Assembly (NCBI RefSeq): GCF_019974135.1
Contig: NZ_AP025017.1
Span: forward strand, 1,922,001 to 1,986,000
Source: Actinomyces capricornis
GTDB taxonomy: Bacteria; Actinomycetota; Actinomycetes; Actinomycetales; Actinomycetaceae
Direction: 5' to 3'
DNA: 64,000 nucleotides
The translations under genes were made by a program, and so were the position numbers. The notes beneath the pieces were generated by a model, which ran no database searches, was not told where the DNA came from, and saw only the letters and a program-made list of their open reading frames with translations. Of the stretch, positions 19,174 through 27,972 are shown piece after piece. How positions within the stretch are numbered: the first letter of the stretch is position 1; every line of letters starts with the position of its first letter.

Positions 19174-20987
19174 AGGGGCGGGCCCATCCCAGCAGCAGTA
19201 CTGGTGCCGGGCGGCGGTCGCGGCAGGCCAGGCGCATCGAGCTCCCTCAGGATGTCACCTGGCAGCGCGTCTCCCTCATCACCCCCTTCCTCGAGGGGTG
19301 GAAGATCGCCACGGGAATCATGGCCTTCGTGACCGTGCAGAACCTGGACGAGCTCATCGAGGCCTACCGCTTCGTGCGCCGTCACGGCACCATCGTGGGC
19401 GACTACCTCCTCTACTTCCTCCTGGGCGTCCTGCTCCTGGTGCTGGGATGGGCGGCGATCGGCCTGCTGTCCTGGTACCGCCGCTCCTACGCCGTGGATG
19501 CCAACGGGGTCTACCTGCGCACCGGTGTCCTCTTCCGCCAGCTGCGCACCGCCCGCCTGCCGCGCATCCAGTCCGTCGACATCGTCCACCCGCTCCTGGG
19601 GCGCATCGTCGGCCTGGGTCAGTTGACGGTGGAGGTCGCCGGCGGCAAGGACTCGCGGGTGGTCATCGGCTACCTGCGCACCTGGCAGCTGGAGGCCCTG
19701 CGCGACCGCATCCTGGCCCTGGCCGCCGGTGCGCAGGAGGAGCCCCGGGAGGGCCTCGGTGGCGGCGCGGCCCTGCCCGGTGAGGCCGGTGTGCTCGGCG
19801 GCGGCGCGCCCATGGGCGGCGCCATGACCGCAGGCGGTGCGAGGCCAGGTGGCGCGGCGGCCGCAGGGCCCGGCGCCGTCCAGCCCCCGGAGGGCGGGCG
19901 CCCGGGATCCCCCACGGGCCCCGGGCTCGGCGGCTTCGAGGAGGCCGCCGCCGCTCCCCGGCTGCCCACCCCGTCCCGGGCCGAGGAGCACCCCCTCTAC
20001 CAGGTCGGCACGGGGATGCTCCTGGCCTCCATGCTGCGCAGCGGCAGCCTGATGGCGGGATGCGCGGTCATCGTCATCATCGGGCTCGTCGTGGCCGGGG
20101 CGCTGGCCTTCGGCGGCCTGAGCCCGAGGCTGTCGTCACTGGGCGGCATGCTCTCGCTCCTGGCGGGTCCCGTGGGCGTCATCACCATGCTGTGGGGGCG
20201 CTTCAACCACGGCTGGGGGTTCAGGGCCGCCGCCACCCCCAGCGGTATCCGCATGCGCTACGGCCTGACCTCCGAGGTCTCCCGGACGCTGCCCCCCGGA
20301 CGCGTGCACGCGGTGGGCATCAGCCAGTCGCTGCTGTGGCGCTCCAAGGACTGGTGGGCGGTGGGCGCCAGCGTCGCCGGCCGCGAGACGGGGCAGGAGG
20401 AGGCCGGCGAGTCCGGCTCGGAGAATGCGCTCCTGCCCGTGGGTGCCAGGCCTACCGCGCTGCGCGCCCTGTGGCTGGTGGTCCCCGACCTGGGCGCCCC
20501 CGATCCCGATGGGCTGCTGCGCTGCGCGCTGCTGGGCGGCGACGACGACGGCGTCGGGGACCCGGCCGCCCCGGTGGGCTCCCCCGAGCGCGGCTTCGTG
20601 CGCATCTCCCCGCGCGGCCGTCTCTTCGCGCCTCTGGCCTGGCGGCGGCAGGCCCTGGCCCTGACCGGCACCTGCGTCATCATCCGCGACGGCCGGTGGC
20701 GCCGGCGCGTGAGCGTGGTGCCCTACGAGCGCATCCAGTCCCTGCGGGTGACGCAGGGGCCCTGGGCGCGGCGTCGGGCCATGGCGAGGATCCGGCTCGA
20801 CATGGTGGCCACCGACGTGCCCACCTCCCTCGCCAATCTCCGCGTCGAGGATGCCCGGGCGCTGGCCGCCGAGATCTCCCGGCGGGCCCTGCACCGCCGC
20901 TCCGCCGAGCGGCTCGACCGCTGGCTCAGCCGCGCCGCGGGACTGCCCGGGGCCGGGCCGCAGCCTCATGAGACCATCGGCCCATGA
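19170..20987 (+). CDS. multi-PH-domain membrane protein (YdbT-like)
   Basis: Partner of the preceding YdbS-like protein. 605 aa: paired helices (about 65-105), a PH domain (about 110-185, AVDANGVYLRTGVLFRQLR), a Gly/Ala-rich linker (about 190-265), a second helix pair (about 285-345), and further PH-like segments around 350-470 and 490-580 (LTGTCVIIRDGRWRRRVSVVP). The GTG start overlaps the upstream stop (GTGA). The linker is longer than usual for the family. Role in envelope homeostasis or bacteriocin tolerance is inference from the Bacillus pair. Confidence 0.78.
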   Translation: MKGRAHPSSSTGAGRRSRQARRIELPQDVTWQRVSLITPFLEGWKIATGIMAFVTVQNLDELIEAYRFVRRHGTIVGDYLLYFLLGVLLLVLGWAAIGLLSWYRRSYAVDANGVYLRTGVLFRQLRTARLPRIQSVDIVHPLLGRIVGLGQLTVEVAGGKDSRVVIGYLRTWQLEALRDRILALAAGAQEEPREGLGGGAALPGEAGVLGGGAPMGGAMTAGGARPGGAAAAGPGAVQPPEGGRPGSPTGPGLGGFEEAAAAPRLPTPSRAEEHPLYQVGTGMLLASMLRSGSLMAGCAVIVIIGLVVAGALAFGGLSPRLSSLGGMLSLLAGPVGVITMLWGRFNHGWGFRAAATPSGIRMRYGLTSEVSRTLPPGRVHAVGISQSLLWRSKDWWAVGASVAGRETGQEEAGESGSENALLPVGARPTALRALWLVVPDLGAPDPDGLLRCALLGGDDDGVGDPAAPVGSPERGFVRISPRGRLFAPLAWRRQALALTGTCVIIRDGRWRRRVSVVPYERIQSLRVTQGPWARRRAMARIRLDMVATDVPTSLANLRVEDARALAAEISRRALHRRSAERLDRWLSRAAGLPGAGPQPHETIGP

Positions 20988-21991
20988 GTGACGCGACAGC
21001 CCACCCGGCAGGCGCCTCCCGACGTCCCGGGCGGCTGGGGGTGGGGATCATCTCCGCGGGCCGGGTCGGCGCCGTCCTGGGCTCGGCCCTGCGGGCGGTG
21101 GACCACCAGGTCATCGGCGTGCACGCCGTCTCCGAGGACTCCCGGGAGCGGGCGGAGATGCTCCTGCCGGGGGTCCCGGTGCTGGAGGTCGAGCAGATCA
21201 TCGAGCGCGCCGAGCTGGTCCTTCTGGCCGTCCCCGACGACGCCCTGGGCCCGCTGGTGCAGGGCCTGGCCGAGCTCGGCCGCTGGCAGCCCGGGCAGCT
21301 GGTCGTCCACACCTCGGGGCTCCACGGGCTGGCGGTCCTGGAGCCCGCCAGGCGCGGTGGGGCCATCCCCCTGGCCATCCACCCGGCCATGACCTTCGCG
21401 GGCCTGTCCACCGACCTCGCCCGGCTCGTGGGCTGCCCCATGGCCGTGACCGCCCCGGCCGCGGTCCTGCCCATCGCCCAGGCCCTGGTCGTCGAGCTCG
21501 GCGGGGAGCCCTTCGTCCTGGACGATGCCGCCCGGCCCGCCTACCACGCCGCCCTGGCCCACGGGGCCAACCACCTGGTGACCCTGGTGGGGCAGGCCGT
21601 ACGGGCCCTGGAGGCCGCCGGCATCCAGGATGGCGCGGCCACCCTGCGCCCCCTCCTGGGCGCCGCCCTCGACCGCGCCCTGACCGAGGGCGGGGCCGCC
21701 CTCACCGGCCCGGTCTCACGGGGCGACGTCGGCACCGTCTCCGGCCATATCGCCGCCCTGGAGGCGCTGAGCCGCGACCACGGCGGCGGCCTGGACGACG
21801 TCGTGGCGGCCTACCGGCACCTGGCCTCGGCCACCGCCCAGCGCTGCCAGGCCGAGGGGAGGCTCACCGCCGACCAGGCCCGGCGGCTGCACGAGGCCCT
21901 GGGGCCCATCCCGGGCGATGACGCCGGACCCGGCGGCACCGGACCCGGCGCGGAGGGGCCGGGGGGTCGGGCGCCGTCGTCGGGGGGATGA
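20984..21991 (+). CDS. Rossmann-like, DUF2520 domain NAD(P)-binding protein
   Basis: Predicted oxidoreductase of unknown substrate, conserved beside panC in actinobacteria. 335 aa: N-terminal Rossmann fold with dinucleotide site GVGIISAGRVGAVLGSAL, ketopantoate-reductase-like layout, and a C-terminal helical DUF2520 domain with the YHAALAHGANHLVTLV segment. The last 30 residues are Gly/Pro-rich. ATG overlaps the preceding stop (ATGA). Because it neighbours panC and panD, a role in pantoate supply has been suggested for such genes, but is not shown. Confidence 0.83.
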   Translation: MSDATAHPAGASRRPGRLGVGIISAGRVGAVLGSALRAVDHQVIGVHAVSEDSRERAEMLLPGVPVLEVEQIIERAELVLLAVPDDALGPLVQGLAELGRWQPGQLVVHTSGLHGLAVLEPARRGGAIPLAIHPAMTFAGLSTDLARLVGCPMAVTAPAAVLPIAQALVVELGGEPFVLDDAARPAYHAALAHGANHLVTLVGQAVRALEAAGIQDGAATLRPLLGAALDRALTEGGAALTGPVSRGDVGTVSGHIAALEALSRDHGGGLDDVVAAYRHLASATAQRCQAEGRLTADQARRLHEALGPIPGDDAGPGGTGPGAEGPGGRAPSSGG

Positions 21992-22165
21992 GGGACCCGG
22001 GCCGGTGGCCCTCGGTGCAGTGCCGTGCCATGGGCGCCGTGTCCTATTCGTGATCCGGCCGTTTCCGGGCACTGTCGGCAAGGGATGAGCCTGGGTGGCA
22101 CCATAGGGTCTCATCACGACTGTCTGTCGAGCCCCTGGGCCGCCACTGATCGCTAGGAGTACACA

Positions 22166-22453
22166 ATGCCGTTGAGTGCCAATGACGTGCTGAACAAGAG
22201 GTTCGAGGTCGTCAGGTCCCGTGAGGGCTATGCGCAGGAGGAGGTGGACGCCTACCTGGAGGAGGTCGTCGACGCCATGCGCCTCCTGGAGGGGCAGGTC
22301 AGTGCGGCGAGCGGGGAGCCCGGCGCCGCCTCGCAGGAGCAGATCGCCGCGGCCATCGCCCCGCGCGACCACCGCATCGAGGAGCTGGAGCGGGAGAACG
22401 CCTACCTGCGCGATGAGCTCGAGGCCGCCAAGGGCCGCCTGGAGCGGGACTGA
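22166..22453 (+). CDS. small DivIVA-domain protein
   Basis: 95-aa coiled-coil protein. The N-terminal DivIVA signature reads LSANDVLNKRFEVVRSREGYAQEEVDAYLEEVVDAM; residues 60-92 form a second coiled coil (HRIEELERENAYLRDELEAAKGRL). AGGAG lies six bases before the ATG. Much shorter than polar DivIVA/Wag31 proteins, so probably an accessory protein of cell division or wall growth. A second DivIVA-like gene lies at 27560-27877. Confidence 0.82.
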   Translation: MPLSANDVLNKRFEVVRSREGYAQEEVDAYLEEVVDAMRLLEGQVSAASGEPGAASQEQIAAAIAPRDHRIEELERENAYLRDELEAAKGRLERD

Positions 22454-22464
22454 GGGAGCCCGAT

Positions 22465-22490
22465 GGGGCCGGGCGGAGCCGACCGGCCCC
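22465..22490. terminator. GGGGCCGG hairpin after the DivIVA gene
   Basis: Arms 22465-22472 and 22483-22490 pair perfectly (8 bp) around a 10-base loop, twelve bases after the stop codon. Probable terminator before the panC promoter. Confidence 0.45.
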
Positions 22491-22516
22491 GATTCGTCCC
22501 GGGCGCCGCGGAGCAC

Positions 22517-22522
22517 TAGCGT
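22517..22522 (+). promoter_or_regulatory. -10 box of a probable leaderless panC promoter
   Basis: TAGCGT ends six bases before the ATG at 22529; no ribosome site is visible. Supports 22529 as the start over the internal ATG 22556. Confidence 0.5.
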
Positions 22523-22528
22523 GATCGC

Positions 22529-23644
22529 ATGCCTCCGATGCCCGTCGACCCAGTCATGAGCGCTCCCGGCCCCGATGGCGCCGCCGGCCCGCGCAGTGCC
22601 GACCGGCCCGCTGGCGCCGAGGCCCAGTCATCCGGCCGGGCCTCGGCGAGAGGCGGGGCGGGCGCTGTGCTTACCCGCAGCCGCGAGGAGCTCGCCCGTG
22701 CCCTGGAGCGGGCCCCGGCCCCGCGCGCCGTGGTGATGACCATGGGGGCCCTGCACGAGGGGCACTTCGACCTCGTGCGCGAGGCGGCCCGCCGCGTGGG
22801 AGAGGCCGGGACCGTGGTGGTCACCATCTTCGTCAACCCCCTCCAGTTCGCCGCCGGGGAGGACCTGGAGTCCTACCCCCGCGATCTCGAGGGGGACCTG
22901 GAGGGGCTCGAGCGGGCCCTGAGCGGTCCGCAGGGGCGCCTGGGCGTGGGCCGGCTCGTGGTCTTCGCCCCCACCCCCGAGGTCATCTACCCCGATGGTC
23001 CGCCGCGCGTGCGCATCGACCCCGGCCCCATGTCCACCGTCCTGGAGGGCCGCACCCGGCCCACCCACTTCGCCGGCGTGTGCCAGGTGGTCCTGGCCCT
23101 GCTGCACCTGACCTCGCCGCGCTGGGCGCTGTTCGGCCGCAAGGACGCCCAGCAGCTGGCGATCGTCACCGCCATGGTGGAGGACCTGGCCGTGCCCGTC
23201 GAGATCGTGCCGGTCGATATCCGCCGTGAGCCCGACGGGCTGGCCATGAGCTCGCGCAACGCCTACCTCACCGCCGACCAGCGCGGACAGGCCCTGGCCC
23301 TGTCGGCGGCACTGGAGGCCGGGCGCCGGGCGGCCGCCGGCGGTGCGGGCCCCGCCGCGGTGCGCACCGCGGCCGAGGCGGTCCTGGCCCGGGCCCCCGG
23401 TGTGGCCACCGACTACGTGGCCCTGGTGGACCCGGCGACCTTCACCGACCTCACCGGCCAGGGCCCCGGGCTCCCGCCGTCCTCGGGCATCGGTGGCGAG
23501 CAGCCGGGGGGCCCGGGCCGCGCGGAGCGGGGGCGGCCGGGGTATGCAGGGCCCGGGCGGGCGCTGCTGGCCGTGGCCGCCCGGGTGGGCTCGACCCGCC
23601 TCATCGACAACTGCCTGGTGGATCTCCCGGCGGACCGGGGCTGA
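22529..23644 (+). CDS. panC: pantothenate synthetase
   Basis: Joins pantoate and beta-alanine with ATP to make pantothenate. 371 aa. Core motifs: TMGALHEGHFDLVREA, FVNPLQF, FAGVCQVVLALLHL, FGRKDAQQLAIV and AMSSRNAYL. Two extras relative to the usual 290-310 aa: a disordered Gly/Ala/Pro-rich N-terminal extension of about 47 residues, and a Gly/Pro-rich insert of about 35 residues near the C-terminus (around 309-345). Residue F replaces the more usual L after EGH. panD follows about 200 bp downstream. Confidence 0.93.
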   Translation: MPPMPVDPVMSAPGPDGAAGPRSADRPAGAEAQSSGRASARGGAGAVLTRSREELARALERAPAPRAVVMTMGALHEGHFDLVREAARRVGEAGTVVVTIFVNPLQFAAGEDLESYPRDLEGDLEGLERALSGPQGRLGVGRLVVFAPTPEVIYPDGPPRVRIDPGPMSTVLEGRTRPTHFAGVCQVVLALLHLTSPRWALFGRKDAQQLAIVTAMVEDLAVPVEIVPVDIRREPDGLAMSSRNAYLTADQRGQALALSAALEAGRRAAAGGAGPAAVRTAAEAVLARAPGVATDYVALVDPATFTDLTGQGPGLPPSSGIGGEQPGGPGRAERGRPGYAGPGRALLAVAARVGSTRLIDNCLVDLPADRG

Positions 23645-23845
23645 GGATCCCGCGGAGCCTGCTGCGGGGCGCGTGAGCGGCGTGCCGGGGGAGGCCGCCG
23701 AGGCGCCTCAGTGGACATCCTCACCCCCCGCGTGCGGAATGCGGCCTGTGCCCTGGGGCAGGGCGCTGGAGTACTGGGGCCGGGGCCTGTCGTCTGCCTC
23801 ACCACCGGGATAGCGCCGGGCACGCGGGCGCTACGCTGAGCGGCG

Positions 23846-24304
23846 ATGAGCACCCGCACCCGGACGATGATGACGTCCAAGATCCACCGCGCCACCGTGA
23901 CCCAGGCCGACCTGGACTACGTCGGCTCCATCACCGTGGACCTCGACCTGCTCGAGGCCGCCGACCTGCTGCCCGGGGAGCGCGTGGACGTCCTGGACTG
24001 CACCAACGGCGCCCGCCTGTCCACCTACGTCATCCCCGGGCCGCGCGGCGCCGGAGAGATCTGCATCAATGGGGCGGCCGCCCACCTCGTCCACCCCGGC
24101 GACATCGTCATCCTCATCGCCTACTCCCAGCTCGATGAGCAGGAGGCCCGCAGTTACCTGCCCGCTGTTGTCTTCGTCGATGAGCACAACCGGGTGATCG
24201 ACCGCGGCACCGAGCCCGGCCAGGTCCCCCAGGACGAGGCCGCCAGCGGCCTGCGATCCTCGGGCCTGGCCCTGTCCGAGGCGCGGTCCGCCCCGACGCG
24301 ATAG
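23846..24304 (+). CDS. panD: aspartate 1-decarboxylase
   Basis: Pyruvoyl enzyme making beta-alanine for panC. 152 aa. The proenzyme cleavage site is the Gly-Ser pair in YVGSITVD; the beginning [13 protein letters not shown] and the [20 protein letters not shown] block are typical. The C-terminal 25 residues are an extra Ser/Ala-rich tail. TACGCT at 23832-23837 is a candidate -10 box eight bases before the ATG; ATG 23867 and 23870 are in-frame alternatives. coaX, which usually follows in this neighbourhood, is absent. Confidence 0.94.
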   Translation: MSTRTRTMMTSKIHRATVTQADLDYVGSITVDLDLLEAADLLPGERVDVLDCTNGARLSTYVIPGPRGAGEICINGAAAHLVHPGDIVILIAYSQLDEQEARSYLPAVVFVDEHNRVIDRGTEPGQVPQDEAASGLRSSGLALSEARSAPTR

Positions 24305-24467
24305 GCCGGACGCCGTCGGCCGGCCGCAACGATCGATGGGGCCGACTGGAGAGGACGGCGCAGCGGAGCAGCCCGCTCACTGCGCCCTCCTGATTGGGCC
24401 ACCGCCGCGGAGTTCTCCGTTAGCCTGAGCCCGGACCAGCAGGGACGATCGGGAGGCTGAGGCGCCG

Positions 24468-25664
24468 TTGGACACGCAGATGCACGTATGCCTGTTCACC
24501 TGGCGGCCGCTGACACTCCAGGACGTGCACACCGCGGCCGGCCTGGTCTCCCCAGACCTGCGCGTGTCGGGCCACGATGGGGACGGGACCCACGTGAGCA
24601 TCACGGTGGAGACGGGCAGGACAGTCCTGGTTCTCAAGGAGACCTCCATCGACATGGACCTGGAGTTCGCGGACTACCTGGTCGCCGTCACCGGGAGCCA
24701 GCAGCGCCCGCCCTACCGCTATGAGCCGGATATGGGGCAGCGCAACGACACGATCTGGATGGACCACCTGGCCCAGGACCTGCTGATCCGGCTGGCACAG
24801 GTCACGGGTGGTGTGGTGGCTGATGACCTCTGGCGCATGCTGTGGCCGCAGAACGACTCTCCCCCGATGCGGCACGACGACGAGGATGAGCCGGAGCCGC
24901 CGGTGCGCGCGCTGGCGTGGCGCTGGTACGTGCGCTCCTCGGTGTGCCCCGCCCCGGGCTCGGCCTGGATGCGGGTGATCAGCCGGATGATGCCGCAGTG
25001 CCTGCCCAGCCAGTACATCGGCACGGCCCGGATGATGCCGCTGGATGAGGAGGGCCTGCGCCGCGTGGATGCCATGATCCCCCAGGGCCAGGAGCCGGTG
25101 CTCTGCGGTCCCGGACCGCTCGGCGCCTTCCTGGTCACGCTCGTCCCCGACCCCCATGGGCTCTACATCGCCGAGGCGAGCATCCCCCTGGATGCCTCCG
25201 TGCCCATCGACCCGCTGACCGTCAGATCCATGCTGGTCGAGGTCGGTGACGAGTTGGGTGCTGAGCTGGGCCTCTCGGAGGTCCTGGACGGGTGGCAGTG
25301 GAGCAGGTACAGCGAGCCGACCTCGGTCATCGTTGGTCGGGGGCAGAGGCGCCAGGACCTCAGCCTGGATGGGACAGTGCTCGCGGGGCTGCCGATCGGG
25401 CCCGTCTGGCAGGTCTACCTGGGCCCCGGATACCGGGAGGTGGTCGACTCGGTGCGCTTCGATGAGCCGGCCGGATGGGACAGCAGGTGCACCCGGCGCG
25501 GCCGGCTGATCACCTTGGCGCCACAGCCCGCCAGCATGGATGAGATCGCCACCGGCTGGTTCCCCGAGGAGCTGTGCATGACATTCGAGCGTCCCCGACT
25601 GCTGGCCAGGCGCACGCTCCGCCCCGCCCGTGTGAGGTATCCAGTGCGGGCCCCCGCGCACTGA
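24468..25664 (+). CDS. uncharacterised protein at the usual coaX position
   Basis: I do not recognise this 398-aa protein. It has no signal peptide or clear membrane segment. Visible features: an N-terminal mixed alpha/beta segment (HVCLFTWRPLTLQDVHTAAGL), a very acidic stretch around 140-147 (HDDEDEPEPP), many Trp, Met and Tyr residues, and a basic C-terminal tail (ARRTLRPARVRYPVR). It begins with TTG at 24468 or ATG 24480. It stands alone on the + strand between panD and lysS, where Mycobacterium has coaX, but shows no ASKHA kinase motif. Its codon use is slightly less G+C-biased than neighbours, which could point to acquisition. Confidence 0.65.
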   Translation: MDTQMHVCLFTWRPLTLQDVHTAAGLVSPDLRVSGHDGDGTHVSITVETGRTVLVLKETSIDMDLEFADYLVAVTGSQQRPPYRYEPDMGQRNDTIWMDHLAQDLLIRLAQVTGGVVADDLWRMLWPQNDSPPMRHDDEDEPEPPVRALAWRWYVRSSVCPAPGSAWMRVISRMMPQCLPSQYIGTARMMPLDEEGLRRVDAMIPQGQEPVLCGPGPLGAFLVTLVPDPHGLYIAEASIPLDASVPIDPLTVRSMLVEVGDELGAELGLSEVLDGWQWSRYSEPTSVIVGRGQRRQDLSLDGTVLAGLPIGPVWQVYLGPGYREVVDSVRFDEPAGWDSRCTRRGRLITLAPQPASMDEIATGWFPEELCMTFERPRLLARRTLRPARVRYPVRAPAH

Positions 25665-25796
25665 GCCCTGCCGCCTCGCGGTGCTGGGGCCTCGCCTGCA
25701 GGGGGAGGAGCCGGCTCGCCCCCCGCACCCCGCCCGCGCTCCCGGCCCGCGATGCACGACGCCGTCGGGGCGGGGCGTGGGGCTGCGGAGGGCATA

Positions 25797-25802
25797 TAGA
25801 CT
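25797..25802 (+). promoter_or_regulatory. -10 box of a probable leaderless lysS promoter
   Basis: TAGACT (within CATATAGACT) ends seven bases before GTG 25810. No ribosome site precedes that GTG, and this decides the start over an in-frame upstream codon. Confidence 0.5.
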
Positions 25803-25809
25803 CCCAGTC

Positions 25810-27480
25810 GTGACTGACGAGAACCCCACCGCGAGCCCCGCTGCGGCCCCTGCCGCTCCCGCCCCCGCCCAGGCCGATGACGACGCCCGCCAGCCCAAGG
25901 CCGACCCGGGCCCGGGTGAGCAGTTCGAGGTGCGCTCGGGCAAGCGCGAGCGGCTGCGCGCCGAGGGCTGGGACCCCTACCCGGTGACCCTGCCGGTGAG
26001 CACCACCATCGCGGCCGTCCGCCGCGACTTCGGGCACCTGGAGGCCGGCCAGGAGACGGAGGACCTGGTGGGCGTGGCCGGGCGCGTGGTCTTCCTGCGC
26101 AACACCGGCAAGCTGTGCTTCGTCACCCTCCAGGACGGCGCGGGCGCCACCCTCCAGGCGATGCTCTCTGCCAAGCTGCTCCCCTGCCAGGGCCACTCCA
26201 GCCTGGCGGCCTTCAAGACCGACGTCGACCTGGGCGATCACCTCTTCGTCCACGGGCACGTGGGCTGCTCGCGCCGCGGAGAGTTGTCCGTCTTCGCCGA
26301 GCCGGTCCTGCGCCAGGGCGCCGAGCCGGCGCAGGCCGGTGACGACGACGTCGAGGTCCCGGCCTGGCGCCTGGCCTCCAAGGCCCTGCGCCCCCTGCCC
26401 AAGACCTGGACCAATGAGGCCGGGGAGGCGGTGACCCTCTCGGAGGAGCAGCGCGTGCGCCGCCGCGAGCTCGATCTCATCACCCGCCCGGCCGCACGCG
26501 ACATGGTGCGCACGAGGGCCGCCGTCGTGCACTCGATCCGCGAGAACTTCCACCGCCGCGACTACCTGGAGCTGGAGACCCCCATGCTCCAGGTCATCCA
26601 CGGCGGGGCCTCGGCGCGCCCCTTCGTCACCCGGATGAACGCCTTCGACATCGACCTCTACCTGCGCGTGGCCACGGAGATCTACCTCAAGCGCGCCGTG
26701 GTGGGCGGGGTGGACCGGGTCTTCGAGATCAACCGCAACTTCCGCAACGAGGGCGTGGACTCCTCCCACTCCCCGGAGTTCACCGCCCTGGAGGCCTACG
26801 AGGCCTACTCCGACTACCACGGCATGGCCGAGCTGACCCGCAACCTCATCCAGGTCGCCGCCCGGGAGGCCTTCGACCTGCCCGAGGGCCAGGAGGTGGT
26901 CACCCTGGCCGACGGCACCGAGTACGACCTGTCGGGCCAGTGGCGGATCATCGACCTCTACACCTCCCTGTCCGAGGCCGTGGGGGAGGAGATCACGGTG
27001 GAGACCCCGCGCGAGCAGCTGGTGCGGATCGCCCAGGGCCATGAGATCGAGGTCGACGACTACGCGGTGCCCGGCAAGATCGCCGAGGACATCTTCGAGG
27101 AGCTCGTGGGCAACAGCCTGTGGGAGCCGACCTTCGTCTTCGACTTCCCCGAGGACACCTCGCCCCTGACCCGCTACCACCGCAGCCGTCCGGGCCTGAC
27201 GGAGAAGTGGGACCTCTACATCCGCGGCATGGAGACCGCCACCGCCTACTCCGAGCTGGCCGACCCGGTGGTCCAGCGCGAGCGCTTCGAGGCCCAGGCG
27301 CTGGCCGCGGCCAAGGGCGACCCTGAGGCGATGGTCCTGGACGAGGACTTCCTGGTGGCCATGGAGCAGGGCTTCCCGCCCTGCGGCGGCATGGGGATGG
27401 GCATCGACCGCGTGCTCATGGCCCTGACCGGCCAGGGCATCCGCGAGACGATCACCTTCCCCATCGTCAAGCGCGCCTAA
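25810..27480 (+). CDS. lysS: lysyl-tRNA synthetase, class II
   Basis: Charges tRNA-Lys. About 556 aa from GTG 25810; the first 40 residues are a disordered Ala/Pro/Asp tail. OB-fold anticodon-binding domain (about 65-185), then the class II core with motif 1 (ENFHRRDYLELETPMLQ), motif 2 (FEINRNFRNEGVDSSHSPEFTALE) and motif 3 (GMGMGIDRVLMALTG). The frame is open upstream to 25681, but that region is compositionally unlike LysS and has no start signal. A 68-bp perfect-stem palindrome starts two bases after the stop codon. Confidence 0.95.
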   Translation: MTDENPTASPAAAPAAPAPAQADDDARQPKADPGPGEQFEVRSGKRERLRAEGWDPYPVTLPVSTTIAAVRRDFGHLEAGQETEDLVGVAGRVVFLRNTGKLCFVTLQDGAGATLQAMLSAKLLPCQGHSSLAAFKTDVDLGDHLFVHGHVGCSRRGELSVFAEPVLRQGAEPAQAGDDDVEVPAWRLASKALRPLPKTWTNEAGEAVTLSEEQRVRRRELDLITRPAARDMVRTRAAVVHSIRENFHRRDYLELETPMLQVIHGGASARPFVTRMNAFDIDLYLRVATEIYLKRAVVGGVDRVFEINRNFRNEGVDSSHSPEFTALEAYEAYSDYHGMAELTRNLIQVAAREAFDLPEGQEVVTLADGTEYDLSGQWRIIDLYTSLSEAVGEEITVETPREQLVRIAQGHEIEVDDYAVPGKIAEDIFEELVGNSLWEPTFVFDFPEDTSPLTRYHRSRPGLTEKWDLYIRGMETATAYSELADPVVQRERFEAQALAAAKGDPEAMVLDEDFLVAMEQGFPPCGGMGMGIDRVLMALTGQGIRETITFPIVKRA

Positions 27481-27482
27481 CC

Positions 27483-27550
27483 TTCGACAATTTGCATGAG
27501 ATCGTACTTCTCCAGGCCCGGAGAAGTACGATCTCATGCAAATTGTCGAA
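27483..27550. repeat. 68-bp palindromic repeat, copy 1
   Basis: Arms 27483-27513 and 27520-27550 are perfect 31-bp reverse complements around the loop AGGCCC. G+C is far below the surroundings. It lies between the convergent 3' ends of lysS and a DivIVA-like gene. Identical to copy 2 (57722-57789); copy 3 (58620-58687) differs by one loop base. Could terminate both genes; no U-tract follows. Confidence 0.9.
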
Positions 27551-27559
27551 AAGAAGGGG

Positions 27560-27877
27560 CTACAGGGGCGCTGAGCCTCGGGTGTGCTCCTCGTATGCCT
27601 GGAGCGTGTCGGCGATCTGGGCCATGAGGGCGTCGACCTCCTCCTTGAGGTAGCCCTGGCGGAATCGTCCACGGGGCAGGCGCGTTGCGCGGACCTCCTG
27701 GGAGGTCAGGATCCCCGCGAGGGTGCCGGGGTCATCGCCCGCCTGGGCCTCCCGGGCCCGCAGGGCGTCGACCACCCGGTCGAGGAAGATATCCACCACG
27801 CCCTGATCGTAGCCTGCGCGGAGCATGGTGGTCTGGAACCTCCAGGCCATGACGTCGTCGGCGGTCAGGACTGCCAC
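27560..27877 (-). CDS. DivIVA-like domain protein
   Basis: About 105 aa. Two DivIVA-type motifs: LTADDVMAWRFQTTMLRAGYDQGVVDIFLDRVVDAL at the N-terminus and GRFRQGYLKEEVDALMAQIADTL near the C-terminus, so it reads as a head-to-tail pair. GTG 27877 is chosen because AGGAG lies five bases upstream and the result aligns with the start of the DivIVA gene at 22166; ATG 27895 is the alternative. Probably a small coiled-coil adaptor of growth or division. It ends ten bases from the palindromic repeat. Confidence 0.72.
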   Translation of the reverse strand: MAVLTADDVMAWRFQTTMLRAGYDQGVVDIFLDRVVDALRAREAQAGDDPGTLAGILTSQEVRATRLPRGRFRQGYLKEEVDALMAQIADTLQAYEEHTRGSAPL

Positions 27878-27972
27878 GGGGTCTCCTGTCTTCATCTGGG
27901 CGGTTGCGCGGCTTGGCGCCGCGCCCCATCCTCGCACCCCCGGGCCTGTCCGGCGCAGCGGTATCGGTGGGG

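Noticed and set aside
25681..25809. Extended N-terminus for lysS
   Set aside because: No ribosome site, composition unlike LysS, and a -10 box lies inside the stretch; GTG 25810 fits a leaderless start.
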